Shown here in pieces: positions 1-9,377 of a stretch of 26,309 nt of DNA. The position numbers and the translations under genes are program-made. The stretch spans positions 1-26,309 of the forward strand of contig JAANSK020125568.1 in the NCBI GenBank assembly GCA_011763485.2, written 5' to 3'. This stretch comes from Isoetes engelmannii. Taxonomy: Eukaryota > Streptophyta > Lycopodiopsida > Isoetales > Isoetaceae. Position 1 is the stretch's first letter, and the number at the start of each line of letters is the position of its first letter. The notes below the pieces were generated by a model. The model made no database searches. It had not been told where the DNA came from and saw nothing but the letters and a program-made list of their open reading frames with translations.

Positions 1-20
1 TATCACTTTGGCATGTACCA

Positions 21-54
21 TCTCATAGGCCTTTGGCCTCCGTGGACGTTAAAA
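21..54 (+). repeat. Dispersed repeat end, copy A
   Basis: A short stretch with a 'cataggc...ggcctccgtggacg' core followed by an A-rich run. The same core recurs in intron 3 of the oxidase gene near 24421-24470, and inverted at 21535-21578. It is probably one end of a dispersed repeat family. The match is short and imperfect, so the family cannot be named. Confidence 0.4.
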
Positions 55-60
55 TATACT

Positions 61-77
61 TCCTTCCTTCCTTCCTT
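61..77. repeat. (TTCC)n microsatellite
   Basis: Four tandem TTCC units plus a partial unit, next to the dispersed repeat end at 21-54. No coding meaning is seen. Confidence 0.8.
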
Positions 78-78
78 A

Positions 79-420
79 TAGCTCACAAAAGTGTTACCAA
101 TCTCAAATCTATTTCTAGAAGATATTCTAACGTGCCCTCTACTTGTAAATCATGATGCCTTCATGATGACACTATGGAACTTATTTTCTTCTGTCAAAAG
201 CTTACACCTTTCTAAAAATGGTTTGCAAACAAGCTTGGTATGAATTTCAACAACCTCAATAATCAAATTATCCTAAACTACATCCAGAACAATGACTCCT
301 TTGCTAATACTCTTATGTTCATGGTAGAGCTATTTATGGTAAAAAAAAAATTTCGTTTTGGATCCTGATGCATTTCAGTTCCACATCGAAGCTACTGCTA
401 CAGCTCAAAAAAAGATAAAA
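79..420 (+). mobile_element. LINE (L1-type) 3' end relic, zf-RVT tail
   Basis: Reading the plus strand from 81 gives text like the zinc-binding domain that follows reverse transcriptase in plant LINE-1 ORF2. It has an 'SVTNLKSISRRYSNVPSTCK' lead, then a cysteine-rich 'CLHDDTMELIFFCQ' block, then 'KWFANKLGMNFNNLNNQ'. Plant zf-RVT domains share the order TN-x-L-x-RR, C-x2-C, ET-x2-HLFF-x-C, W-x-WF-x-KLG. The frame has in-frame stops after 'CKS' and after 'TPF' and fades after about 330, so it is a dead fragment. The reverse transcriptase itself would lie left of the window. The 3' boundary is a guess. Confidence 0.55.
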
Positions 421-504
421 TACATATTCTAGAATGGGACTAGCATGAGAACGACAAAAACTCCTAGATAGGCTTCTCATTCATCTCTCAGGAGATTTTC
501 TACA

Positions 505-1735
505 ATGGTGGGTCTAAAGCCAACTGAGGCCAATTTAATAGCAGATTGCTTCGTCGTTGAAGGATTTAATGCCGTTATGTACCACCCCATTCAAGAAACT
601 GTTTTGTTGGAGACCCAACTGCAAATGACCCAATCCTTTAAAATGATCAGTAGAACCAAAATTTGAAGCCCCAACCAATTGGTGCACTACAAGATATGGA
701 GGATTGAAAAACATTTCAGCCAAGGCTGATTTTGTAGAAGAAATAATCAGATGGAAGTCGAGCAAGTGTACTCTAAAATTGCTGCATGGAAGGGGCTAAT
801 CACCAATGCAGCAGAATTTGCTGCTAAAGGAGTACCAGGATCTTTTCCGAAGAAGACTGTGCTGGAGAAGGAGAACCCAATTTCCATTATCGTTGATGAC
901 CCCGAATCAATTGCAGAGGAGATTAAGATGCCTGTAGGAAGTGCCATTGATATCTGCAAGAAGGATAAAGCCAAATTTGGCATTGCACATGAGCCCACAA
1001 AGAAGGGAAAAATCAATGGTAGATGTTGATATTGTTGGGACCAATGCTGGAGATGGCCAAAAGGATGCCATTGCCTATGTAGATGGGGAAATTCCAAAAG
1101 AAGAATGGATTTCCAAGAAGGGAGGGACGCCTCCAGGCACGAAGGTGGTTGAGATTGCAGCAGGTCATTTTGATGTTGCAAGTGACCCAGAGGAGGTCGG
1201 GATTGAAGCCCACATTGTCCAGATTGCAACAGATGATGCTTCAGATGTTATTGAAGCAGAAGAGAAATTTAGGACCCAATTCAAAAATCTAGAAAGTGGT
1301 TCCTTGAAGAAAAATTCTTGCAATGATGGGGTCCTGATGCAAGACTTCATTGCAGATGACTACATAAACATACATAAGCAATAATGGGCCGTTGCATAAG
1401 ATTGTGCTCCATCTCATGCTTACTCTAAAGGCAATGAACAACAAGAGAAGGTCGTGATTGAAGATCTAGGAGTGCCCAGAGCTGTTGCAAACAAGAATAA
1501 CTCTGCAAATAAAGTCATTAAAGATGTTCAAAATTTCAATGAGGGGTTTGACACTGCAGATGATTTAATTCTGAAGAAAAAGAAGATGAGATCAAATTAG
1601 ACTCTGATGCACAGGAGGAGTACCAACATATTACAACACCTAATGCCTTGAACCAGCGCCAAAGCCTTGCTATGCTTATTAATGCAGATGCCACACAACT
1701 GGACGTTGGAGCTGCTTATATCAAGGGAGGTCCAT
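505..1735 (+). pseudogene. Decayed coding-like stretch, identity unknown
   Basis: I do not recognise this. Several plus-strand frames in a row stay open for 50 to 150 codons and look protein-like, being acidic and lysine-rich without low-complexity bias: 505-666, 751-1029, 941-1384, its continuation 1400-1600, and a last piece ending near 1735. The frame changes near 1010-1020, and two stops close together near 1382-1399 separate pieces that otherwise continue in the same frame. No catalytic motif, zinc knuckle or signal peptide is visible. The nearest resemblance is the poorly conserved C-terminal tail of plant LINE ORF1 proteins, which would suit the LINE relic just upstream, but a broken host gene is equally possible. 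Minus-strand ORFs here are shadows. Confidence 0.3.
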
Positions 1736-2814
1736 GAATGTGTACAAGGAAAAAGGTACTCATATAATTTCTAGCTACTTAAGGGAGGGAATGATGGAGA
1801 TAAGTAGCATAAGCCTAAAGAATGCTACAAGAAATGAAGAAGTGTTAAGGCTTAAAAGAATGGAAATAGACATATCCCCCTTGTCATGATGGAAAGAGCA
1901 AACAGTTTTATGGGATCTTTATTAGGACTTTGATGATGATCATGAAATGGTCCAGCCAATTCTAGAAGGCAACAATAAGAATTTATTTCTAGAGGAAGCT
2001 GTAAGTGTCATTGGAATAATGCCACCATTACATATGAAACGAAAAATTGTTGCTCCAAATTTGAAGAACATAATTAATCACAAAGCCAAAGATGGCTTAC
2101 TCATGAACTTGCACATGACGATTTTGGATAGTTGAGGTGTTAGTCTTGCGGAAGGGTATTAACATATATGCATCCTCCATCTCATTGTATAAGCCACATC
2201 ATCATATGACATGACAGTCCACTAATAAGTTCATGTCGGTTAGTGTAGAGTCGTGTCTTATCCTATATCATGCTACGGTCAGAAGCTTATTCTCACCATT
2301 TTCTGCATATGAATATGTTGTCTTGTTTGTTAGTTAAGTATAGTTGATCCCATAATTTAAGAACCTCGTCATAGCCATCTATCCTCCAGCTAGATCGGTT
2401 TTATGAATGTTCCAAGATAAGATGTTGCATCAATTATGTGAATGTTCTAAGATAAGATGTTATTGCTGCAAATGGATTCCATACGCAAGAATATAGCTTA
2501 GAACATGACATGCAACTTAGTATAATGCTTAATTGGACTATAGAATGCACTATAGAAACCCTTTTGTAGTGTGACATGCAAGTAGATGAGATGAATTAAA
2601 TTCAACTTTGATTCTTGAATATGAGCTATGTGCCACTATAACTTAACAACCGGGTGCACTTTTGTGCTCCTCAATTAAATTCAATTCAACAATGCCTATG
2701 ACCTATTTGCAGTATAATAAGATTGTTGAATATAGTTGTCCAACCATGCCAAATATAAGAAGTTGTATCACGAAATATTGGTCTAAAATATTTTATTGGT
2801 TTTATAATGTGTGT
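1736..2814. other. Noncoding stretch, no gene seen
   Basis: AT-rich DNA. The only ORF of note is 62 codons (1947-2135, plus strand), with no recognisable motif. A 35-bp imperfect tandem repeat lies at 2404-2462. Confidence 0.6.
2404..2462. repeat. 35-bp imperfect tandem repeat
   Basis: The word 'tgaatgttccaagataagat' at 2404 recurs 35 bases later at 2439 with one change. The second copy is partial. Confidence 0.7.
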
Positions 2815-3145
2815 GTAATTTTGCACGGGATATGTAGCATTGCTATTTTGAAAGAAGTGTTGTTCACAAATGAACACTTTATAGAACCCAATTGATGTGT
2901 CTATCATATACAGATGGTTGCCTCCTACAATTATAGATTCTATGTAAGTTTGCAAGGGATTTGCAGCATCCCATATTTTTTTTCCTTTCATGTTGTTCAT
3001 GAACAGATGACTTTTAAATGCCTTAGAACCAAATTGGTGTATTTGTCAAAATACAATATGCTGCCTGTTGCACGGATGTTTTCTGTAACAACTATGAATG
3101 CTTTAGAACCAAATTGGTGTATTTATCAAAATACAATAAGTTGCC
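2815..3145. repeat. Worn minisatellite, about three units
   Basis: Three degenerate units share a 'ttgcacggga' or 'ttgcaaggga' start (near 2821, 2950 and 3068), a middle with 'gttcaYRaatgaac'-like words, and an end with 'tagaaccMaattgRtgt' (near 2882, 3024 and 3104). The last two ends are the clearest: 48-bp blocks at 3018-3065 and 3098-3145, exactly 80 bp apart and almost identical. The third unit is shorter than the first two. Short ORFs across it are products of the repeat and not credible genes. Confidence 0.6.
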
Positions 3146-3350
3146 CAATTGCCCTTGCTAGCAATTTAAACAAAAATGCTAATCAAGTATTTCTTTCGTA
3201 AAATTTGAGTGGCTTGCTACAATGTAGACCCTAGCCAGTATGATCATTATGTTCGAAGGTTTCTTCTTCCAATCAAACATGTCAAGTTATTGGTATAGAA
3301 GAGCTAGATGGAGTAAAGTAGGTTTCAGGATGTTGGCATATCAAAAAGAA

Positions 3351-3380
3351 CTAGTAAATGTGTGCCCGGCGTTGCCGGGC
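3351..3380 (-). mobile_element. Helitron-like 3' terminus
   Basis: On the minus strand a perfect 7-bp stem with a 3-base loop, GCCCGGC-aac-GCCGGGC, is followed by nine bases and then CTAG, with T as the next base outside. This is the known Helitron 3' end: a GC-rich hairpin about ten bases before CTRR, inserted between A and T. The element body would extend rightward from 3351 on the plus map. I could not find a convincing TC 5' end, so its length and cargo are unknown. Confidence 0.5.
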
Positions 3381-3959
3381 TAACATCAGGAACGTGTTAA
3401 TGACCTCACTCAATTTAGTGCACTTACCAACAAACTCTTGAGAACTAAGAAATTGTGTGTTGGGTTTAGTTTTGACCATTTTTCTAATGTTCAACGTGAG
3501 AGTTGTTTTATAAAGATGGATGGTATATTAGACGGACGGTGGCACCTAGACAATGGAGTTGGCCTCTCAACTTGCCCCTGGAGTTCTTTGGAATATTTTT
3601 TGCCAAAGTTCAGAATATCACCTTTTAATTTATATTTCTTCAAGGAGGTGCAGGATGATAGTATGCGCAAATAGGAAAGCCTGCTGTTTTTGTGCTAACT
3701 GAGGAGGAATTGCTCGTGTTAGAAATATATTTCCTTGGCCCCAAGAGACAAAATCTAGTACCCTTATTAGGGTTAGGGTATTGTTGACGTGGAATATTTT
3801 GAATGTTTTATCATAAATGTTTTATAGACTAGGAAATGTATCGATAGTCAAGCTTCAGTGTTGCCTGGATGCATCGGAAGTTATTATATCCTAGGTTAAA
3901 GGGACTTCCGTTGGGTGAGGAATATAGCAGGTTATGGAGTTATTCAGGTCGGAACAGGT
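3381..3959. other. Upstream region of the PPR gene
   Basis: No convincing coding sequence. A 78-codon ORF at 3438-3674 has no recognised motif. It may be the body of the Helitron-like element and/or the promoter and 5' UTR of the PPR gene. In the PPR frame a stop at 3897-3899 limits upward extension. I saw no clear TATA box close enough to trust. Confidence 0.4.
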
Positions 3960-5687
3960 ATGGCCCAGAAAGCAACTGATTTTTCTTCTCTTGCAAGAAC
4001 TCGTTGTGTTGATAGATTTCTGAAATCGTCATCGACCAAGCGTTTTGAATACCGTAACAGCCTGTGTGAAACACCTCTGCATTACCTTACCCCTATAACA
4101 AGAGAAGATGCGTATATCCTCCTGCAGCAATGTGGAAAATCACAAGACTTGGCATTCGGTCGGAGGATTCAGCTCCTTATGCTTCATAGTGGGCTTGATT
4201 CTATTGCTGCTTTGTGTGACCATGTTATTAGATTATTTTCCCACCACAGACAATTGCCTGAGGGCCATCAAACTTTCAACAAAATTGTTGATCCAAGTGC
4301 ATTTTCGTGGGCTGCAATTCTTATGGCAAATTGCAAGGCTGAAACAGCACTTGAGTTATATGATAGAATGAACATCTCAGGCATTAAAATTAACAGTCAT
4401 GTTTATGTCGCACTTGTTCAGGCATGCACCATGCAAAGGTCATTGTTACATGGAAGAGCCCTTCATGACTATATAATTGGTAGTGGCTTGCAGTTTGATG
4501 TTTTTGTGGGAAGCGCCTTGGTTGATATGTATGCGAAATGTGGGAGCTTATCAGAGGCAATCAGAGTATTCAGTGACTCATCAAATCAGGATGTAGTTCT
4601 TTGGAACACGCTCATTTCAGGTTATGCCCATTATGGAGAACATGAAATCGCTTTGGAGCATATTCAAAAGATGCAACAAGCTGGTATAACTCCAAATGTG
4701 GTGTCATGGAATGCAATCCTTGCAGGATATGCCCGCAGCGGTGAAGATATCTTAGCAATGCATTTTTTTGAGCAGATGCAACAGAAAGGCATAGAACCAA
4801 ACATGGTATCATGGGGTTCAATTATTGCAGGATTGGCTGAGCATAAAAAAGGGCATCTTGCTTTAGTGTGCTTTGAAAAGATGTTGCAAGAAGGCTTAAA
4901 ACCAAATGAGGTTATATTTCTTAGCGTGCTCAAAGCATGTGCTGAGACAAAAACAATAGAGCAAGGTAGGCATATTCATAGTATCATCATGGAAAATGGA
5001 CTGCAGTTGGATGTTTTTCTGAGAAGTACACTTGTGGATATGTATTCCAAATGTGGAAGCCTTGGGGATGCATGTAAAATCTTCAATATGATATCTGACC
5101 GAGACGTGGTGTTGTGGAATTCAATGATTGCAGGATATGGTTATCATGGAGAGGCTCTCTTTGCATTAGATTGCTTTGACAATATGCAACATGAGGGCAT
5201 AAGTCCAGACGTTGTGTCCTTCACTAATATCCTCACTGCCTGCAGCCATGCTGGTCTCGTGGCTGATGGACGCCGATGTTTCACGTTGATGAAGGATTAC
5301 TATAGAATCAAACCGGAAAGTTCCCACTGTACATGCATGGTAAATCTTCTAGGGGGTGCAGGGTATCTCATGGATGCAGAAGATCTGCTACATGCCACAG
5401 TCCAAACTGATACTGCATCATGGATATCATTACTTAATGCTTGTAGAAAACATGGAGATTTTGAGCTAGCAAAGCGCTGTTTTGATCAAATTATTAGTCT
5501 GGATTCAAATTGCTCTACTGCGTATGTGCTTATGTCTAACATGCTTGCTGATGCTTGTAAGCAAAAGCATTCATGTGACAATGAGCAAGGCCTGATACCA
5601 TATCCAGAGTGTTGGACAAGAAGTCAGACAGTTTTATCAGAAGTGAAGTGCTCACCATGGAAAGGGATGGAAAATCAAGGTACATGA
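3960..5687 (+). CDS. PLS-class pentatricopeptide-repeat protein
   Basis: This intronless ORF encodes 575 residues from the first ATG; an in-frame GTG lies at 3915. PPR proteins bind single-stranded organellar RNA, one base per motif, and guide editing, splicing or processing. About twelve tandem motifs run from roughly residue 113 to 515. Examples start near 181 (VFVGSALVDMYAKCGSL), 212 (VVLWNTLISGYAHYG), 247 (VVSWNAILAGYARSG), 317, 352, 383 and 418 (VVSFTNILTACSHAGLV). Spacings of 35, 35 and 31 residues mark the P-L-S triplet class. The first 40 residues are rich in Ser and Arg, as in transit peptides. After 'AYVLMSNMLADA', where E, E+ and DYW domains normally follow, the text changes to an unrelated tail of about 45 residues, so there is no deaminase. 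It may act with a partner protein or be recently truncated. A disrupted second copy lies at 8149-11480. The RNA target cannot be read here. Confidence 0.85.
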   Translation: MAQKATDFSSLARTRCVDRFLKSSSTKRFEYRNSLCETPLHYLTPITREDAYILLQQCGKSQDLAFGRRIQLLMLHSGLDSIAALCDHVIRLFSHHRQLPEGHQTFNKIVDPSAFSWAAILMANCKAETALELYDRMNISGIKINSHVYVALVQACTMQRSLLHGRALHDYIIGSGLQFDVFVGSALVDMYAKCGSLSEAIRVFSDSSNQDVVLWNTLISGYAHYGEHEIALEHIQKMQQAGITPNVVSWNAILAGYARSGEDILAMHFFEQMQQKGIEPNMVSWGSIIAGLAEHKKGHLALVCFEKMLQEGLKPNEVIFLSVLKACAETKTIEQGRHIHSIIMENGLQLDVFLRSTLVDMYSKCGSLGDACKIFNMISDRDVVLWNSMIAGYGYHGEALFALDCFDNMQHEGISPDVVSFTNILTACSHAGLVADGRRCFTLMKDYYRIKPESSHCTCMVNLLGGAGYLMDAEDLLHATVQTDTASWISLLNACRKHGDFELAKRCFDQIISLDSNCSTAYVLMSNMLADACKQKHSCDNEQGLIPYPECWTRSQTVLSEVKCSPWKGMENQGT

Positions 5688-6362
5688 ATTACCGCCCTTG
5701 ATTCTATTTGAATCTAACCGTTCTTGACCTTATCCTATTTGACTGTGAGTTATGAGTATGGTGTGCTCAAGAACGTGGAAGACATCAAGGAGTAGCTTTG
5801 AGCAAAATTTTGCTTCGGCATTCGTTTCAGCCAATCTCCTATTGCCGCATGGCAATATTCTATTCAAGAATGAAAATTAGCTGCTCGTTCTCGTATCCGG
5901 TGAGCTCCTTCGATTGCAGCAGGTAATCTTCTTCAGATAATATTCTTGCGGCAGGTAATCATGGTTCTTTGCTTGACGTAGTGGAAGAGAAATAGCTCAT
6001 GGATTCTGGCTATGGCAGGTCAACCGGTCGCGACAAACAGTCGCGCCTAATGGTGTTCCCGGTTGACCTGCCCTAGCTAGAATGCATTCGCTATTTCCCT
6101 TTCACATTGCGTCAAGGAAAGTGCATCAGCATTCTTGATTTTCATCCACTCAAAAATTGCCATGTGGTAACCATTCTAATCAAGAATGGAAAACTGGTAT
6201 AGCATTCTTGCACAACCTGTGCTAGCCAGTTACCTGCCTTCAGTTACCTGCCTTCGTGAAAAACTCCAAATCAAGAAGTAAACAATTTGCGTGAAGACTT
6301 TAGGGAGCCGGAGGAACTCTGCAGAGGCCATGGCAATTCCGGCACTCCAAGATGAAGCCTGT
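5688..6362. other. PPR 3' flank, copy 1
   Basis: No gene. It holds the 3' UTR region of the PPR gene and the foldback at 5848-6164. A short direct duplication, 'cagttacctgccttc', lies near 6227-6256. The matching stretch in copy 2 is 11484-12343. Confidence 0.7.
5848..6164. repeat. Foldback (long imperfect inverted repeat), copy 1
   Basis: The core is a perfect 14-bp inverted repeat, GGCAGGTCAACCGG at 6014-6027 and its complement at 6059-6072. The loop carries a second perfect hairpin, CGCGAC-aaaca-GTCGCG. Weaker pairing continues outward on both sides: attctRgctaK outside the core, then gaaatagc, then ttgacg, and finally catggcaat at the outer ends near 5848 and 6164. It resembles a foldback or MITE-like element. 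No target duplication was found, so transposon origin is unproven. Confidence 0.6.
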
Positions 6363-6673
6363 TGAAAACAAATGACTTCCATTGAAAAGCAATTTTAGGA
6401 AACAACATTGTAGCAGATATAGCCTTGCCATCCTAAACTGCAGGAGGGTGGCAAAGCGGTGGCCGAGCACCCATAATAGAAGCCTAAACAACCTCCATAA
6501 GCCTAAACAGCCTCCATACGTTTTGGCTAAAGGTAAGGTTCTGTTAGACATTGATCATGCACATGACGTGGATAGAATACTTGCTTTACTAGTTTTGTTT
6601 GCCACGTGTAACGTGGATAGAATACTTGCTTTACTAGTTTTGTTTGCCACGTGCTTTTACACGTGTTCTAGCA
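6363..6673 (-). repeat. Copia 3' LTR, copy 1
   Basis: On the minus strand it begins TGCTAGAACACG and ends TTGTTTTCA. It is longer than the other two LTR copies (261 and 247 bp), partly because of a 45-bp tandem duplication at 6566-6655 that repeats a block with CACGTG (G-box) words. A purine-rich tract follows on the internal side at about 6674-6684. Confidence 0.85.
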
Positions 6674-8148
6674 CTCTCCCTCAAACTGAACTAATGAAAC
6701 AAACTAATGAAACATAAACTGATCAATTTAATTCAAATAGAGATTTAACTAGCCAAACCAAAAGATCCGACAAACTGAAAGAAAACTTTGTTGCTCCCCC
6801 TTCATTAATAGGCATTCCTTGTCTGCAACTTCAAGCAAATGTCATGCCCATCTCGTCAATGCACCTGCAGAAAGATTTCCTTCCCAAAGGCTTTGTAAAG
6901 ATGTCGACAGTCATCTTGTTTGTCCTTAAATACCTTACATCAATTTTGTTTTCTGCAGTCTTCTCCCTTGTAAAGTGGTATTGCACTTGGATATGTTTTG
7001 CTTTGGAGAAATTGGTAGGATTCTTGACTAGACTCAAGGCTACCTTATTGTCATTGAATATGACAGTTGCTTGTGCTTGTGCTGCATGCAACTCCTTAAG
7101 AAAGAATTCGTTTGAGCCATATTGTCTCTTTGGTAGTTGCTGCAAATGCCATGTACTCTGCTTCACAACTAGAGGCAGCAGTTGCCTTTTGTTTTCTGTT
7201 GGACCAACTAAGTGTTCCCCTTTGCAGCATAAAACAAAAACCACTGCGTGATTTACGATCAATGGCATCATCTGCATGGTTTGCATCTACATAGCCAGTA
7301 AGATTGAGAGAAGCATCATGATGGAAGGTGATGCCTAGGATTGTAGTGCCTTGCAGATATCGGAGCAACCTTTTAAGACCCTGCCAATGCTTAGGTTCAG
7401 GTTTTTCAAGAAAATGACTAAGGGTGATAACAACTTGTGCTATGTCTGGTCTTGTACAGACCATAAAATGCATCAAGGACCCAACTAAATGAATCACAAG
7501 ACTGGGTCGTTGCTGGAGTACAAACAGGCTTACTTGCATCCATGTTGCACTTAGTGAGAGGGGACTCAATGTCCTTCGTCTGATGTATGGTGATGTTACC
7601 ATCCGGATCTCTATGCACCTGGATTCCTGAAAAGTATTTCAGGGCTCTTATGTCAGTCATATAGAAGCGTGTGCTCAGTGCATGTTTCGTCTCCTGCATA
7701 AGGTTCTGGTAGTTACTAGTCAAAATTGGATCATCAACATAAAAGATTATGATGATCATGTTAGACCCTGTAAACTTGAAGTAAACATTCCAGTCATCTT
7801 GGCTTTGAAAGAAGCCATTTTCTGTAAAAAATGCATGAATGGTGTGATACCATTACCTGGAGGTCTGCTTGAGTCCATATATGGCACGCTTCAGCTTGTA
7901 CACAAGTTTTTCGTTTCCTTTCTGTATGAAACCAGGTGCTTGCTTCATGTAGACTTCCTCTTTGAGTTGTCCATTTAGAAATGATGCCTTCACGTCCGTT
8001 TACTGAAGATCAAGCTTGTATGCAGCTGTTAAGGCCAAGACGGTCCTGATAGAGGTTAGTCTTGCCACAGATACAAACATCTCATGAAAATCAACCCCTG
8101 GTACTTGGGAGTAGCCCCTAGCTACTGGACAAGCTTTGCACTTGTCCA
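6363..8148 (-). mobile_element. Ty1/copia relic, 3' part only (copy 1)
   Basis: A minus-strand copia fossil holding a 3' LTR (6363-6673), a polypurine tract just inside it, an RNase H region (about 6831-7290, with the usual copia 'SCEAEYMA' block) and the 3' part of reverse transcriptase. It stops at the duplication joint near 8148, so gag, protease, integrase and the 5' LTR are missing. It is the duplicate of the right-hand element at 12344-17173 and not a separate insertion, since its flank matches too. It is broken, with several interruptions besides the truncation. Confidence 0.9.
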
Positions 8149-8315
8149 CTTAGTGTGCTCAAAGCTTGTTCAGAGAGAAAAACAATAGAGCAAGGTAGGC
8201 ATATTCGTAGTATCATCATGGAAAATGGATTGCAGTTGGAGGTTTTTCTGAGAAGTAGACTTGTGGATATGTATTCCAAATGTGGAAGCCTTGGGGATGC
8301 ATGTAAAATTTTAAA

Positions 8316-9060
8316 GGGAAATTTAATAAAATAACCTTAATTGTTGACTTAATTCCCGAAAAGCCCTTCGTATCTTTTAAATTCCCAAAATGCCCTGAAT
8401 GCTTAAGTTTTTTCCCAAATAGCTCTTTGTATTTAAAAAATCATCAAAAAACACATTTTCACAATAGATGATCATTCCTTAAAGATGAAAGTGTTTTTTT
8501 AAAGATGACCACAATCTTGAAAATAAATTTCAGAACATCACATATGACAAAATATGCAACGGAAATGTCAAATAGGATTTCTCCTTCATTATAGCCGCCA
8601 TTACCACAATGTGTGCACATGTACACAACTTTTCTATTCATGTCTTCTGTTATATCACTTTTCCTTTTAGGCCTGGCAAGAGGACAACGTGTTGCGCGAG
8701 ATAGCATTTCATTATTTTCAAGAAGTTCAATATTTGGTGGGTAAATAGCTCAAGCATATGAATAGCAAGATAAGCTCAACAAGTGACCTGGATGGGTATA
8801 TAAAAATCTGGACGTTGCTGCCAAGAAAGAATACTGTGATGTTCTGAAATTTATTTTGCAAATTGTTGTGATCCGTAAGAAACACTTCCATCTTTAAAGA
8901 ATGATAATCTATTGTAAAAACATGTTTTTTGGTGATCTTTAAAATACCAAGGGCTATTTGGGAAAATACTTAAGAATTACGGGCATTTTGGGAATTTAAA
9001 AAATACGAAGGGCTTTTTGGGAATTAAGCCAACAATTACGGTTAATTTGGTAAATTTCCC
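8316..9060. mobile_element. Mutator-like nonautonomous element (MULE-MITE)
   Basis: The 745-bp element has long terminal inverted repeats of about 227 bp (8316-8542 and 8835-9060). Both begin GGGAAATTTA and match with small gaps over the whole length. The flanks are a 9-bp target duplication: aattttaaa at 8307-8315 and aatcttcaa at 9061-9069 (7 of 9). The intact PPR gene carries aatcttcaa once at the same site, which proves insertion. Long TIRs starting with G and a 9-bp duplication fit the Mutator superfamily. No transposase is encoded. The inner 290 bp are unique to the element in this window and overlap a minus-strand 82-codon ORF. Confidence 0.88.
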
Positions 9061-9377
9061 AATCTTCAATATGATGTCTGGCAGAGATGTGGTGTTGTGG
9101 AATTCAATGATTGCAGGATATGGTTACGATGGAGAAGCTCTCTTTGCATTAGATTGTTTTGACAGTATGCAACATGAGGGCATAAGTCCAGATGTTGTGT
9201 CCTTCACTATTATCCTCAATGCCTGTAGCCATGCTGGTCTTGTGGCTGATGGACGCCGATGTTTCACGTTGATGAAGGATTACTATATAATCAGACCAGA
9301 AAGTTCCCACTGTACATGCATGGTAAATCTTCTAGGGGGTGCAGGATATCTCATGGATGCAGAAGATCTGCTACAGG

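Larger units (their letters stand above)
4920..8148. repeat. Tandem segmental duplication, copy 1
   Basis: This block starts inside the PPR gene, at codons for about residue 321, and runs through the downstream flank and the 3' part of a copia element. The same series recurs at 8149-14090. A hand comparison over about 250 bp of the PPR part gives some 12 differences, near 95 percent identity. Copy 1 lacks the three later insertions in copy 2, so it shows their empty sites. Its right edge is an abrupt switch from copia coding sequence to PPR coding sequence near 8148. Confidence 0.9.

Noticed and set aside
747-1384. Overlapping minus-strand ORFs of up to 160 codons
   Set aside because: They mirror the plus-strand open frames, have no motif, and are His/Ser/Leu-rich in the way expected of an antisense shadow.
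3915-3959. A 15-codon extension of the PPR ORF starting at GTG
   Set aside because: Nuclear plant genes start at ATG, and an in-frame stop at 3897-3899 leaves no upstream ATG, so 3960 was chosen.
6844-7251. Plus-strand ORF of 135 codons over the copia RNase H region (and its twin at 12763-13209)
   Set aside because: Antisense shadow of the minus-strand copia coding region; its Cys-rich text reflects that codon use.
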